Assembly (NCBI GenBank): GCA_950097015.1 | Contig: CATNEN010000009.1 | Location: 126,501 to 190,500, forward strand | Reading direction: 5' to 3' | From: Macrostomum hystrix | Taxonomy: Eukaryota; Platyhelminthes; Macrostomidae | DNA: 64,000 nucleotides | Shown here: piece after piece, positions 11,839 through 24,010 of the stretch | Position numbering within the stretch: position 1 is the first letter of the stretch | Layout of the letters: every line of letters starts with the position of its first letter | Program-made: the position numbers and the translations under genes | Notes under the pieces: generated by a model | What the model saw: only the letters and a program-made list of their open reading frames with translations | Database searches by the model: none | What the model was told of the DNA's origin: nothing

Positions 11839-13247
11839 ACCTGATATGAATTCGCCATACAGGTTTATACAAAGCAATGTTAGCCTGATATGAATTCGCC
11901 ATACAGGTTTAAACAAAGCAATGTTAGCCTGATATGAATTCGCCATACAGGTTTAAACAAAGCAATGTTAGCCTGATATGAATTCGCCATACAGGTTTAT
12001 ACAAAGCAATGTTAGCCTGATATGAATTCGCCATACAGGTTTATACAAAGCAATGTTAGCCTGATATGAATTCGCCATACAGGTTTAAACAAAGCAATGT
12101 TAGCCTGATATGAATTCGCCATACAGGTTTAAACAAAGCAATGTTAGCCTGATATGAATTCGCCATACAGGTTTAAACAAAGCAATGTTAGCCTGATATG
12201 AATTCGCCATACAGGTTTAAACAAAGCAATGTTAGCCTGATATGAATTCGCCATACAGGTTTAAACAAAGCAATGTTAGCCTGATATGAATTCGCCATAC
12301 AGGTTTAAACAAAGCAATGTTAGCCTGATATGAATTCGCCATACAGGTTTAAACAAAGCAATGTTAGCCTGATATGAATTCGCCATACAGGTTTAAACAA
12401 AGCAATGTTAGCCTGATATGAATTCGCCATACAGGTTTAAACAAAGCAATGTTAGCCTGATATGAATTCGCCATACAGGTTTATACAAAGCAATGTTAGC
12501 CTGATATGAATTCGCCATACAGGTTTAAACAAAGCAATGTTAGCCTGATATGAATTCGCCATACAGGTTTATACAAAGCAATGTTAGCCTGATATGAATT
12601 CGCCATACAGGTTTATACAAAGCAATGTTAGCCTGATATGAATTCGCCATACAGGTTTATACAAAGCAATGTTAGCCTGATATGAATTCGCCATACAGGT
12701 TTAAACAAAGCAATGTTAGCCTGATATGAATTCGCCATACAGGTTTATACAAAGCAATGTTAGCCTGATATGAATTCGCCATACAGGTTTATACAAAGCA
12801 ATGTTAGCCTGATATGAATTCGCCATACAGGTTTATACAAAGCAATGTTAGCCTGATATGAATTCGCCATACAGGTTTAAACAAAGCAATGTTAGCCTGA
12901 TATGAATTCGCCATACAGGTTTATACAAAGCAATGTTAGCCTGATATGAATTCGCCATACAGGTTTAAACAAAGCAATGTTAGCCTGATATGAATTCGCC
13001 ATACAGGTTTAAACAAAGCAATGTTAGCCTGATATGAATTCGCCATACAGGTTTAAACAAAGCAATGTTAGCCTGATATGAATTCGCCATACAGGTTTAA
13101 ACAAAGCAATGTTAGCCTGATATGAATTCGCCATACAGGTTTAAACAAAGCAATGTTAGCCTGATATGAATTCGCCATACAGGTTTAAACAAAGCAATGT
13201 TAGCCTGATATGAATTCGCCATACAGGTTTATACAAAGCAATGTTAG
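11839..13247. repeat. 44 bp satellite array, 32 copies
   Basis: Thirty-two head-to-tail copies of a 44 bp monomer beginning CTGATATGAATTCGCCATAC. Copies are almost identical. The one recurrent difference is A or T at the position in CAGGTTTA[A/T]ACAAAG. In order the copies read T A A T T A A A A A A A A A T A T T T A T T T A T A A A A A A T. The unit length is not a multiple of three, so it is not protein-coding. There are no spacers, so it is not a CRISPR array. Confidence 0.97.
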
Positions 13248-13440
13248 TTGTCCTTTTCACCAGGCTCTTCGACAAGAATCTCTGAATATCTCGACGAAGC
13301 TGACGTCGGACGGCTTTGAAAGTTAGTTCATCGTATAAAGGGCGGAAGATTATGATTATGAATTCGCCATACTGACGTCGGACGGCTTTGAAAGTTAGTT
13401 CATCGTATAAAGGGCGGAAGATTTTGATCAATATGGTAGA
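13248..13440. repeat. Duplicated ~60 bp segment with an embedded satellite fragment
   Basis: A segment beginning TGACGTCGGACGGCTTTGAA occurs at about 13311-13366 and again at 13373-13431. Between the copies sits TATGAATTCGCCATAC, which is part of the neighbouring 44 bp satellite monomer. The minus strand reads as a repeated peptide with IFRPLYDELTFKAVRRQ, possibly a transposon coding fragment that I do not recognise. Confidence 0.75.
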
Positions 13441-14177
13441 CTTTCACGAAAATCGGTCATTCGGTTCGGGAACTTCGGTCTAGTAGGCAGTGGGTGTTTG
13501 AAAAACACCTCCCTGCTCTTTCTACTCTTTATGATAATTAAAAGTAAAGCCAGAAAACACAAAAATGACATTCAGAGCTGGGAAACAAGATGAGCTTAAA
13601 AACACATATTATAGGATATTTTACCTCAGTTTTAGCCCGGCGGGCGTGAAATCCCATCGCCTCTAAGCTTCTTCTGAGCACTGGCTCATATGTACTGAGT
13701 CGAAAGCTAACAGAGAGAGAGAGACACGGAGGTCGTGAAAACACAGAAAGGCAGTATCCTTAAATGCTTCGCTACTAAAATGTTTCGTATTAAAGGTGAC
13801 AAAATTCACAAAGCACTTCAGGAAAAGCGAATGTGCTATGCAAGTGTTTAGGGTGCGCCAAAAGTAAGTTCAGTGCACTTCTCAGAGAGATGCAACTGAT
13901 CGCAAATCTTTCTAATCTGCACTTCGATGACTCTATAGCAGTAGACCATGGGTTTGCCAGGCTTTACAATACTCCTCTCGGGACCATAAAGCGAAAATAC
14001 AGAAACTATCTTTCTCCCTGTACTGAAGCAGTGACACTTGCTCCACAGGCTTTGCTAAGAAGGGTACCCGAAATTCGAATATCCGTAAGACTCGTAATCT
14101 CGTAATTTTGGGTTGACACCACAGTGTCATACCCCTAGCCTAGACACACGACTCAAACCCGGAAGCAGTTCGTTTGA
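13441..14177. other. No recognised gene
   Basis: No domain, repeat structure or RNA gene could be supported. Short ORFs on both strands overlap each other without recognisable motifs. Confidence 0.4.
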
Positions 14178-16434
14178 TACAATACAATACAATACAATAA
14201 ATACAATGGCCACCGGCCACAAGTGGTCAGGAAAGGGGGACATTGTCAAAAAGCACGCTTAGCTGCGCAGTCTCTGATGAAGGTAGCGCCATTGATCTGA
14301 TCAGGCGACCTGGCGTCTTCTGTCAGACAGTCGACGAACCACCGGGTCCGCGCCTGCCCCCGCCGGAACGGGCCCTGCTGACTGTACAGCAAGACCTCCT
14401 GCAGCGGCTCCGGGCAGTAGGACTCGGCGCGAATGACGTGGCCCGCCAGCTTCAGGCGGCGCTGTCGCAGGGTCACGCTGGGAGGGCTCAGCTTGGCCCG
14501 CTGGTAGAGAGCCTGGTTGGTGACGTGTTCGGCGTGACGGTGCACGCTGAAGGCAGCGCGCAGCAGGCTGGAGTGCGCCGCGTCCAGCTGGCGCTCCAGC
14601 ACATCCGTCATGGTCCAGGTCTCGGCGTTGTAGAAGAGCACCGTTTCCACCACAGCCTGGAACAGTCGGGTTCTCAGCTGGTCTGGCAGGGCGTCGCTTT
14701 GGAGCACGATGCGCACTGAGCGGAAAGCCGCCCACGCAAGCCCTCTGCGACGCCGCAGGTCCTCCTGGACGCTGGGCACGAGACCACCAAGGTACCGGAA
14801 CTGCTCACATCGGGGGAGCGGTGCTGCCGTTGCGCTGTCCATGCTGGGAAGGCGGATGACCGCTGGCAGATCGGCTGGCACAGTCAGGACCTCCGTCTTC
14901 TTGGCGTTGATCTTAAGGCCAACCTTCGCAGCGGCAGCAGCTAGGCCGTGGAGGAGGCATTGAGCACCAGCAGCAGTGGATGCCAGCAGGGCGAGGTCAT
15001 CAGCATATCCGAGGACTGCCAGCCGCTTCTCCGGGTGCCGGCTGCTCGTTCGCCTGCATAGGATGTAGCCGTCCGAGTTGTCCGGTAGTCCTGTCCGCAG
15101 CACCCAGTCCAAGATGAGGATGAACAGGAAGGGAGCGAGGGTGTCTCCTTGCAGGACTCCGGATGAGGTGGTGAAGAAGTCGGAAAGGCCGTCAGGTGTG
15201 ATCACAGCAGCGTGCGTGTCGTGGTAGAGCGCCATCACTGCTGCAATCAGTTTCTCTGGCACGTTGTAGGCTCGGAGAACTAGTGGAATCACGCCTCGAG
15301 CCACCGAGTCGAAAGCCTTCAGGAAGTCGATAAACAGACAGAAAAGGTCCGACTGGCGAATGCGCGATTCCTCGATAATTCTCCGGAGCGCCAGAATTTG
15401 CGTGACTGTACCACGTCGGGGCCGGAACCCATTCTGCTCGTACCGCAGGTAAGGGTCCAGCACTGGCTGCAAGCGCGACAGTAGCAGCTTGTTGTGCAGC
15501 TTGGCGGCACAGGACATCAGGGAGATGCCCCGATGTTCTTCAATCTTGTTGGTGCCCGGCTTCTTGGGGATTCCGACGATATGTGCTCGGGTCCACTCCG
15601 GAGGTGCGACACCAGTATCGAGAACGTTGTTGATCACCCTGGCGATCTCCTGGGCGACCTTGGGCAGTCTGAGCACCTCGTTGGGAACTTCGTCGGGACC
15701 CGTTGCCTTGCCGCCTGGGATCTTCTTGGCGAGCTGACAAACATCGATTGCGGTCACGTGGCCGGTACAGAAATGATGCGGAGGCGGCAGTGGCGTGTCA
15801 GGGGGCAGCGCCAGCACATCAGGGAGCGCAGGTGGTGGCGCATTCACTATGCTAGCGAAAAAGTCCCGCAGGCTGTTCTTGCGCTCATCCGGCGTGTCCC
15901 CAACCAGGTTGAGCGCCGTGCGTTGCTTCCTGCCAGTGAGGGTGTTGATGGCAGTCCACACGGTGCCGCTTTTCCTGTCCGGGGCGGCGGAGGTGACGGC
16001 GCGGATGGCCTCGCTCACGGCAGCCAGCTGCTGCTCTTTGTAGACAATGGCGAGGGCCTTTTCCGCCTCGTCTGTTGTGTGCCTGCTCCTCCTGAGTCGC
16101 TGCACTCGATCTTGGGCCTCTCTGATCGCTGGGTCGCTCATCCACACTGGTTGTGAGCGCTGCGATGGACGCACGAGTGGTAGCGTGCTTTCCGCCGCGG
16201 TGTGGATTGCGGCGCATATGTCACCATACTGAGCGTTGTGGGTGTCGCCCAGCGCGGTGGAGAAGGCGCGAGAGAAGCGGTTCCTAGTTGCTGGGTTCCG
16301 CAGTGCTCTAAAAAAACGCCTCGGTCTTTTCTTCGGTGGTCGGTACAAGGGGTCACGGAGACGTTTGATACTTGGGCGAAAAAAGCATATTTACGCTCAC
16401 TGTAGTCGTGAAAATCTGGTCTGGTCTGCACCTA
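14178..16434 (-). mobile_element. 5'-truncated LINE with (TATTG)n tail
   Basis: A minus-strand non-LTR retrotransposon copy. Its 3' end at 14178-14206 is a pentanucleotide tail, ACAAT repeats on the plus strand. Its 5' end is lost near 16434, where a stop precedes the remaining coding sequence, so the endonuclease domain is absent. Target-site duplications were not found. Confidence 0.85.
14246..16434 (-). pseudogene. LINE reverse transcriptase, truncated, one frameshift
   Basis: The main open frame (16348-14246, about 700 codons) has no ATG start. It holds the linker upstream of RT, the reverse transcriptase domain (FIDFLKAFDSV, GVLQGDTLAP, YADDLALLA) and the C-terminal region after RT (ETWTM, RRLKLAGHVIRAE). 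Further upstream, codons to 16431 continue in another frame. The two frames join at a run of six A on the plus strand (16379-16384), which points to a one-base indel. The apurinic endonuclease is missing. It may belong to the RTE/CR1 group, but the clade is uncertain. The reading frame is otherwise open, so the copy is fairly young. Confidence 0.85.
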
Positions 16435-16511
16435 AAAACTAGTCATAGCGCTTTTGAGAAAAAATATGTGCTTATGTAAAACTATGCTGTCTGCCCATCC
16501 CTGCTTGGGTT

Positions 16512-17209
16512 CAGGCACGGATCCAGGATTTTTTTCGGGGGCGGGGCAAAATTTATGAAGGCAGACCCCCCGGTAAGGACTTTGACTTCGTGCCTTCTTC
16601 ATTCTCAAAAAACTTTGTCTAAAGGTGCAGTTTATCATGGTTTACAATTCTCTGTATTTATAGTAGAGCACAACTGTTACGACAGATGTTATTGTCAATG
16701 ACTCACATGACCGCTATAGGTACGAGTATAGCAATAGCATAGGTAAATATATATTTCATTATAGTAATTATTACTTGTGTTGCGTAAACAATAGTTATGA
16801 TAGTAAAAATGAAATTCGTTTTTGAATATTAGCAGTGAAGTATATTCTACGAGTATATTTAAATATTTTTATAATCGACTCGCTACGCTACGCTCGCTTC
16901 TATAAATTAAACATGCCATTTTCTAAGAAAAATCATAGTATTAGTCGTAATCGTAATCGTAGAGTTAAGATATAAGACATAGTCGTTAATTTTATTTTAT
17001 CGCACAAAATTTTCTGCAGGAAGCTTTAGCAGTAATAATAATATAAACTCCTTCTGAAGCACTCTATGCATTGTATAAATGCAGAAAAATGCTCATTTGA
17101 CATGATAAGATTTAACAAAATATTTTTCATTTTCGGGGGGGGATGCCCCCCCTAAAAAGTTCTGGGGGGGCAGCTGTCCCCCCGGCCCCCCCCCCTAGAT
17201 CCGCCATTG
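16512..17209. mobile_element. hAT-like non-autonomous element with G/C-rich ends
   Basis: A ~700 bp element. Its left end CAGGCACGGATCCAGG and the reverse complement of its right end, CAATGGCGGATCTAGG, are imperfect terminal inverted repeats, followed on both sides by long G or C runs. The flanks CTTGGGTT (16504-16511) and GTGGGGTT (17210-17217) match at 6 of 8 bases, a plausible old 8 bp target duplication. The interior is AT-rich with no transposase. Confidence 0.7.
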
Positions 17210-17217
17210 GTGGGGTT

Positions 17218-19303
17218 CTAGCTTTGCAGTCCTGAGCTGCCATATCAGACAACGAAGTAGTCCTGCTCCTACTTGAACTGTCTACTCGTAATTCTATAGA
17301 ACTTAGTTGCCACGCTTGAACTTATTCGTCTCGGTTGTTCTGCTAATCAAGCCACTACTTAAACAGTGCTACATAAATGAGAACCAAATCAAACGCCGAA
17401 GCCTCGCGAAGGCCCCCCCTGGCAGAAAGAGAGGGCCTCACCCGACCCGGTAAAATGCAGCCTACTTCACCAATGTACGAGTACCATAAATTATGACCGT
17501 GCCGGAAGTAACTGGTGCAGAGTAGCAAGCTCTATCAGTGTGCTATTCTTTTAAAGCATCGGGCATTCCGCTGCTCAAAGAGATTCTGCATGCTGGATAA
17601 TATTCTCAGCAGCGGAACATTGATGATACTCAAACATCTCACCCAGAACTTACCGATCAGTGTATATGAAGCACAGGCGCAAGCCCGCAGGTTAGGAATT
17701 CGATATTGATGCCTTGCACGCGAAACTGTCTTTTCGGCTCCGCAGCGACTCAGGTCAAAATTGCCGTCGGGTTTTTATAGCCTCAGCCTCACACAGGCGC
17801 AGTCGACAAAAGGCGAAATTGCGAATAAGATGCCTAATTGCCGACCAAGGCAAAATTGCCCGGCGGGAGATCAATCACTATATAGGCGAAAATTGTCCGC
17901 CGGGAGCCTGAAACAGCCCGCCAATCGACAGAATAATCAGAAGATTCTCTTTTGGCGCCGAAAGGAGGCCAAAATCGTTTGAACGTGAGAATGCGATAAT
18001 TTAAAGAAAACATCAATTATAAATTTATTTCGATTACTCTGCGTTCGGTGGCTTTTGATCCAGTGAATTTTTGCAATTGCCCCCCGATTGTCCGACAAGA
18101 TTTACGTCAATTTCTTATAATGGTAGGCTAGACCAGGCTTTCAATTGCAAAATCAAATATTTTCAGCTGCAAATAGCTAAACAATTTTTTTCAAATCCGA
18201 AAATCGGCAATTCGATGGTCATCATGCCCATAGGTGAGACAGAGATCAAACGGCTTAAACCTGAATCGCTCTGCCCTCCATCCTGAGTAGATACACTCCT
18301 GCCGGTGCTTGCATGAGAGCTGTTTCGATGCTTTCCTCTTCCGCCTGCCCCTCCATGTCCTCTTGTACTCTACAAGCTCTTGTTTGTCTTCTGCTCATCC
18401 CTTCCCGTTCGTCATTGCCCTTCCAAATCCTATATCACCCTTGCCTTCTGATGCCCTTACAAGCACGAATTGTAAAAACTTTCTTTACTGCCTCAACCGA
18501 CGAGAATTGCTCATTCTTCTGCCCTCGATCTCTACCTGAACCTAAGAGTATTCACTCACCCTTCTGCCTAGACTGCCTGAAACAAGAATTCTAGATATGG
18601 CGCTCAGCGCACAGCTACCCTGGTTTCCCCACCGGTCAGCAGTGAAATAGCTCTCGAATCGTGGGAAATGTAAATGTGACGTCACTCCAAAATTAAAGCT
18701 TCCGAGGATGAGGATTTGCCCTGAGTCTCATACGAGCTAAACAATATTCGTATGGTCGATTTGTGCACGTGCTGTTTTGCTTCAAAGAATGGCGAGTATT
18801 TAAATTTTTATGCTCAAGTAGTCAGAGTTTTAAACACTTGCGTACAGAAATTTAACACCTTGCTAGCGTGCCTTCGAGAGATGATAGACCGATGTAGACA
18901 ATAGAGTGACGTGCATGGTAGTGGGGTTATTAGGAATCGACATATGCGTGTGCGTATACGTAGTCAGCGAAATCGCGACCAGTGCTCGACTTAGAACCCC
19001 CCTGCAACCTGCGTTCCTGCGATTGCGCACATACTCAGGCGAGAAAGTGGTCATCGAAGGGTGCATCCATGTTTCAGTCCAAGTGAATGTAGCGGTGCCC
19101 ACCCAAGGTGGTCAATCTGGTGGTCGCTGGCCGTAGCTCAGATTTGCTCGGCACAGATTAGTTGTCCGAATTGCAGCTGGACTTCTCATCAAGCAAATAG
19201 CGGCTGCTCCTGAGGTATCTACAAGACTGCGGTAGCTGCTCGACAAGTAAGAGTGTTTTCCCCGGAGCTCGGAAAATTCAACGGGCCACCGGTGAGTCTC
19301 TAG
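17218..19303. other. No recognised gene
   Basis: No gene family is recognised. Two related motifs, AAAATTGCCCGGCGGGAG and AAAATTGTCCGCCGGGAG, lie about 40 bases apart near 17850 and 17890. A pyrimidine-rich tract lies at 18290-18600. ORFs here are short and overlap without domain signatures. Confidence 0.4.
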
Positions 19304-20050
19304 ATGAAATCAGGTGGTCAACCTGTTTTTAAGTCCTGGTACCTACCTTTTGCCCTGAAGGATCGGGTCGAGAACCAACTAAACCGCGAGATAGAACAAG
19401 GCATCCTTGTGCCGGTGCAGAACTCAGAATACGCCTCACCTATTGTTCCTGTGCTCAAGGCAAGCTTGGTACGACTCTGCGCCGACTTTTAACAGACAGT
19501 CAACCCGAATGTCGAGATTCGTATCCCTTACCGTGGATCAAGGAGCTATTGGCGAAGCTGGCTGGTGGACGGCTCTTCAACACACCGGAATTGTCTCGGG
19601 CCACTTTGACGTCCACTTTGTCTCCGACAGTTGGAGTTTTTTACCGCTGAATGGATTGCCTGCTGCTAGGTATTGCCGGCACTGCCTGCTCCATCGACGA
19701 CCTCATTATCACCAAGGACTATGAAAGCCATCTGAATTATTTGGAGCAAGTGCTAGAAAGAATTAGTCTAAGTGGACTGCACTGCAAGCTGGAGAAGTGC
19801 AAGTTTATGCAGCCAAGCATCAGCTACCTTAGTCACCGCACCGACGCGGACGGTCAGCACACCACCAAGGACAACAAGCAACGAGCGATCACACAAGCTA
19901 CGGCTGCCAAGAATGTCACGCAGCTGGGCAGCTTCCTTGGCATGAAGAACTGCTACGACAAGTTCCTGCCTAATCTGTCCCCACAATGTGAGTGCAAAAG
20001 TCTTAGCTTTTGCTTTGGAGTCGGGCACATTTACCCACTGAAAATTTGCT
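19304..20050 (+). pseudogene. Ty3/Gypsy reverse transcriptase pseudogene
   Basis: Translated pieces in different frames line up in order with a Gypsy polymerase. The first is the region before RT (WYLPFALKDRVENQL, EYASPIVPVLKA). Next is a damaged RT core with the region between deleted or scrambled, and CSIDDLIIT where Y-x-DD is expected. Last comes the end of RT (LEKCKFMQPSISYL, LGSFLGMKNCYDKFLPNL). Several frameshifts, stops and an internal deletion make it non-functional. No LTRs were found. It is unrelated in sequence detail to the intact Gypsy element further right. Confidence 0.8.
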
Positions 20051-20962
20051 GATGAATCGATAATGAAGATCCATCTTGAACTTATAATTTTTACCTTAAA
20101 GAAACACTCACCGAGAACCATCTTTCCACTTTCAAAAATCTCAATCGCTTTCTTTCTAGTCAGGCATTCTAGCTCTACTTATAGATCTAGTGCGACTAAG
20201 TAAATAGCACTGCTTTAACCAACTTGGGAAGAGTAGTTTATGCGAAATGAGCCATAGGCTCTCCCAGAAAAACTTGAGTAACGGGCGTCCGTAAATACGG
20301 TTTATCTGAGAGGCAGTATATTGTTTGAATTTTGGCACAACTTAACAAAAAAGGATAAATATTAAGTAAGCAAAGAAAACAGACATGGAGGAAGACTAGA
20401 GAGAACAGAGCAACGCACAAAACTGGTGTCCGAATTATGCAGAGCAAACGGTTCGGCAATGGCAATGCAATAAATTCTAGTACTAAGAGCAGAAGAGCGA
20501 ATAGCGCACTGTGATATGTGGGCGGTAGGGCCAATATCATAGCACTATCAGTTAGTACGAGATGCCAGAGACGAGGTCAATAATTTGACAGAGTGATAAA
20601 AAACTATCCACTAAGGTTGAAACGAGTGATTGCATCTCACATGGCTTCTAAAAGATAGAAAAAGTATTCACACATTGGTAGCTCCTTAGCATTGGCTAGA
20701 ACGGTCCAGGAGACACGGAAAATGCTACCGAATATGAAGAAAACGAACACGCCTGTGATGCGAGCAGGTTAGTGTATAATAAATTTTCAACGAAACCAGC
20801 TAATCTGCACAGTGGGTAAACAACCAAATCAACAATTCAACAATACTTTTTTAATATGGTTCAGCGAGCAAAGATAAATATGCAAAGAGCTGCGAGAGTG
20901 CCGCGGATTTCAAAACTATTTGCAGTGGTGTTACCAGAGAGCTGATTTTTGGGACAAAAATT
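20051..20962. other. No recognised gene
   Basis: AT-rich sequence downstream of the minus-strand thioredoxin-family gene. It probably holds that gene's 3' UTR near 20900. No other feature is supported. Confidence 0.4.
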
Positions 20963-22465
20963 CTACAGCTCTACCCGCGGCTTAACGGAATGCAAGCCGA
21001 TGGCAGACTTGACGAAGTCGGCGAGCGCCGTGAGGTCTCTGAGGCCACCGAAGCTGTCCACCAGATGGCCTCGCCGGTACAACAGCAGGCTGGGGTACGC
21101 GCGGATTCCATGTCTGGTGCACAGCGCCACCTCCTGAGTGCAGTCCACCTTCGCCAAGGCAAACTGGCCTCGAGTAGGAAACTCCTGGGTCAGCAAATGG
21201 GCAAGCTGGTCCCACACCGGTGCTAGTTGCTGACAATGTGAACACCTGCAGTGGTGCAGCGCACCTTGTAAACCATAAATCTGTCAATACCCTCTAATCA
21301 AGCTAAAACTGCTAATAACTCACCAAGGTGCAAAGAATTTCACGAATAGGAATTCAGTGGACTTTGCAGCTTCGTCAAATGTGTCCAAGGTAAGCGAAAT
21401 AGGCCTGACAATCTAAAAGCAGAAGGGTTCATGGACTGTAAGGTTTACAATAATAGAAAGATAGACTTTGGCCTTATGGGCAAAAATTCTTCCAGCCATC
21501 AATGGGACAGAATTTGAACACAAAATCAGATCTCACCGAAAACCAATTCTCGACGACTCCCTCTGCCGCGGCTGCTGCTCTGTCCTCACGCAGCCGCTGC
21601 AGCTGCAGAAGCAAGAATCGGCGCCAGTCCTCGATTGAGTTTTCGGCCTCGTGCACTGCCAGGCGGCGGCCAAGGCCGTGCAGCGCCATAAAGGGGTAAT
21701 GCGGCACCGCCTGCCTGCTGCAAGTGTCCATCTGGCTCTCACAGTTCACCTGACCCAACGACACTCCCAGCAGCTTGGCAGCCGGCGCCAGCTTGGGGAA
21801 CAGTGGCTGCAGTTCCTTGCAGTGTGGACACCAGTCTGTGTAGAACTTAATAAACACCGGTCCACCGGCAGTCAGTGAGTCAAAGTTTGTGTCCGTCAGG
21901 TCCATTACCCCGTCCTTTGTATCTGGCATCACTAATTGAGAATCTCTGAGGCCACCATCCTCGAAATTGGTGGGCTCCGAGCGAGCACCAAGCATTGCCT
22001 TGCCCAGGAAACTCAATAGAGCGCTGTCAGAACGGCGGCCTTTTAAGATCTGTGCCCGATCAAAACCCGACTGGTGGAACCGGATGCTAGCAGGATTACG
22101 GAGTAGGATACATTATTTGTAAGCCGTGTAAGATAGTGGGTGCGATGTTAATGAAATGATGATTTATTGAACGGAGCAAGATAAACTTTAAAAAGATTGG
22201 AAAATAAAAATCTGCTTACCTAGGATAGTATTTGACTTTCTGTTCAACACAGATATCAGTTTCCTTCACACAGTCAATCTAGGGATATTAAATTGATTGT
22301 TCGACTACATGTTAAGGAGGAAGGCATTTAAAACGTTTTAGTGACAACTTTGAATAGCTAAACGAAAATCTTACCAGATGGCTTACAAAACCACCTCCAA
22401 CAGTTGGCAAATTTTGAACATTTAGTTTCTTCCACAGCTTGAGAAAGTGTTGACTGAACTCACAT
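20963..22465 (-). CDS. TXNDC5: TXNDC5/ERp46-like protein with three thioredoxin domains (5' end missing)
   Basis: The exons on the minus strand are 22465-22375, 22278-22220, 22086-21537, 21412-21324 and 21245-20963. All junctions are GT-AG and all phases agree. About 357 residues are covered. Domain 1 starts at the active-site helix C-E-F-S-QHFLKLW and continues with IDCVKETDIC and YYPSIRF. Domain 2 has FIKFYTDWCPHCKELQPLF and VNCESQMDTC. Domain 3 has FVKFFAPWCSHCQQLAPVW, split by an intron inside the Trp codon, and VDCTQEVALC. The protein ends PRVEL, a plausible variant of the KDEL-type ER retrieval signal. Three thioredoxin domains and an ER-type tail match ERp46/TXNDC5, an oxidoreductase of secretory protein folding. 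Domain 1 has Ser in place of the second active-site Cys. The exon or exons for the signal peptide and start of domain 1 lie upstream, perhaps beyond the piggyBac insertion. Confidence 0.85.
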
Positions 22466-22774
22466 CTAAATAGGTTGGGTAGGAATGTGTTTAATATAAA
22501 AATACTGTTACTAAATCAAAATATTTAATGCTACTGATACTAAGCAGAGGAAAATGTTTCGCCTAAAATTGAGCATTGCACTAAGCTAGCTAATATAACA
22601 GAATTAAGTTAATTCGTTGTGGCAATAAATTTGATGCACATATTTTGTGTCCTATGTTCATTAGCATACAGCTAGATATTGCTGTGACTGAATGATTTTA
22701 TCCCACTTCTATAAGTGACCATTTGAAAAGCATTTCTACCTAGCATGGGTGGTGTTCAGTCACTTCAAACCTTC
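22466..22774 (-). other. Presumed intron of the TXNDC5-like gene
   Basis: The polypyrimidine tract and AG at 22470-22466 are a good acceptor. The matching upstream donor and exon were not found in this stretch. Confidence 0.45.
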
Positions 22775-24010
22775 CTCCCTTACTCGAGACAGCTTTAGGC
22801 AGCTTCTGGCCTGCCTAAGATTTTACGACTGCTCGGAGGCTTTGGGTTCTGGTCCACTAGCTAAAATAGAGCCTTTTTAGAGCATGTAAGCATTTGTGTC
22901 ACAACAATTACATGCCCAGGCAGTGACTTTCGGTGGATAAGATGCTTGTGCTGTACAAGAGCCTGGTCGCTTTCAAGCAATATATCCCAACTACGAAAAG
23001 CAAATATGGCATCAAGATGTACTGCATCTGCGCAAGCCCTGTGGAACTTTGCTGCCCATACATCAACCGATGTGAATGCTCAGTTTGGTGAGGGACATGG
23101 ATGCCAGGGCTTGACCATGAGTGAGAGAGTGGTCGCCGAGCTCTGTCGCGGTCTGCTTCATCTCGGCCATCATGTATTCACTGACAGCTGGTTAACATCT
23201 CACCAGCTGGCAACTTGGCTTCTGAAGCGCGGTACTCTGTTGATCGGGATGGTTCGGAAAAACCGCGGTATCCAAGCTGAACTGCAAGCCGTGAACCTGC
23301 AGCCAACCTCATCGGCGTTCGCTCGCTCAGGCTACCTACTGGCCTGCAAGTTCGTCGATAGGAGGCAGAGGGGCATCAAATCTGTGTTTGTGCTTGACAC
23401 ACTGCAGGCAAGGCGCAGTGCGTCCAAGTCCATCGCACCCGTCGGGGAGGTGCCGTACAGGTGGTGCCAAAGCCAGTGAGCCTGCTTGCGTATTCTGCTA
23501 GCATGGGTGGCGTCGACCACATGGATGCGTCGCTGCACCCATACATGGCCAATCGCAAGAGCCTTTGCTGGTTCCACAAGCTTGGAGTTCACCTGCTTGT
23601 GTGCTTGTTCGTACGAGCTTGTTCATTCGTTCTTGCTCGCAATGCCTGGGTCACCTACCAAAAGTCTGGCGGCACCAAGACGTTTCTGCAGATTTTGAGA
23701 ATTGCAGTCAAAAGTCTGTTGGAAGACACGGGTGTATCTAGGTGACGTGGCGCAGCACCTGGCAGAGCAGTTGCCGGAGTCAGTGCAGTTCCAGGAGCTG
23801 CTGCTGCTCTGGTGGATGGAGCTGCTGCTCATTCGCCAAGCAAAGCCCAAAGACAGAGGGATCAGGTTTGGCCTCACAAGTGGTGCCGGGTGTGCTATGC
23901 TACTGGTCAAGCGAAAAAGACTGTGTTTGCCTGTCAGGCCTGCCCGGGTTACCCAGGACTCTGCCTCAGTGCTTGTTTCACACACTGGCATACCAGTAAG
24001 CATATTTGAG
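22775..24010 (+). pseudogene. piggyBac transposase pseudogene
   Basis: Pieces in shifting frames follow the piggyBac order: RQLLACLRFYDC near 22800; LVAFKQYIPTTKSKYGIKMY near 22970; HHVFTDSWLTSHQLATWLL and GTLLIGMVRKNRG at 23170-23270; YSASMGGVDHMD near 23500; and a C-terminal cysteine-rich zinc-binding tail (WCRVCYATG, FACQACPGYPGLCL) ending near 24010. Several frameshifts and stops break it. TTAA ends were not located. It lies upstream of, and opposite to, the TXNDC5-like gene and may sit in one of its introns. Confidence 0.85.

Noticed and set aside
11839-13247. CRISPR-like direct repeat array
   Set aside because: Repeats are contiguous with no unique spacers, and the genome is eukaryotic. 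It is a satellite.
13156-13431. Minus-strand ORF with repeated IFRPLYDELTFKAVRRQ
   Set aside because: It runs into satellite sequence and depends on the local duplication. No domain was recognised, so it is described only as a repeat.
14243-16405. Long plus-strand ORFs opposite the LINE
   Set aside because: They are GC-rich antisense shadows of the reverse transcriptase frame and contain no domain.
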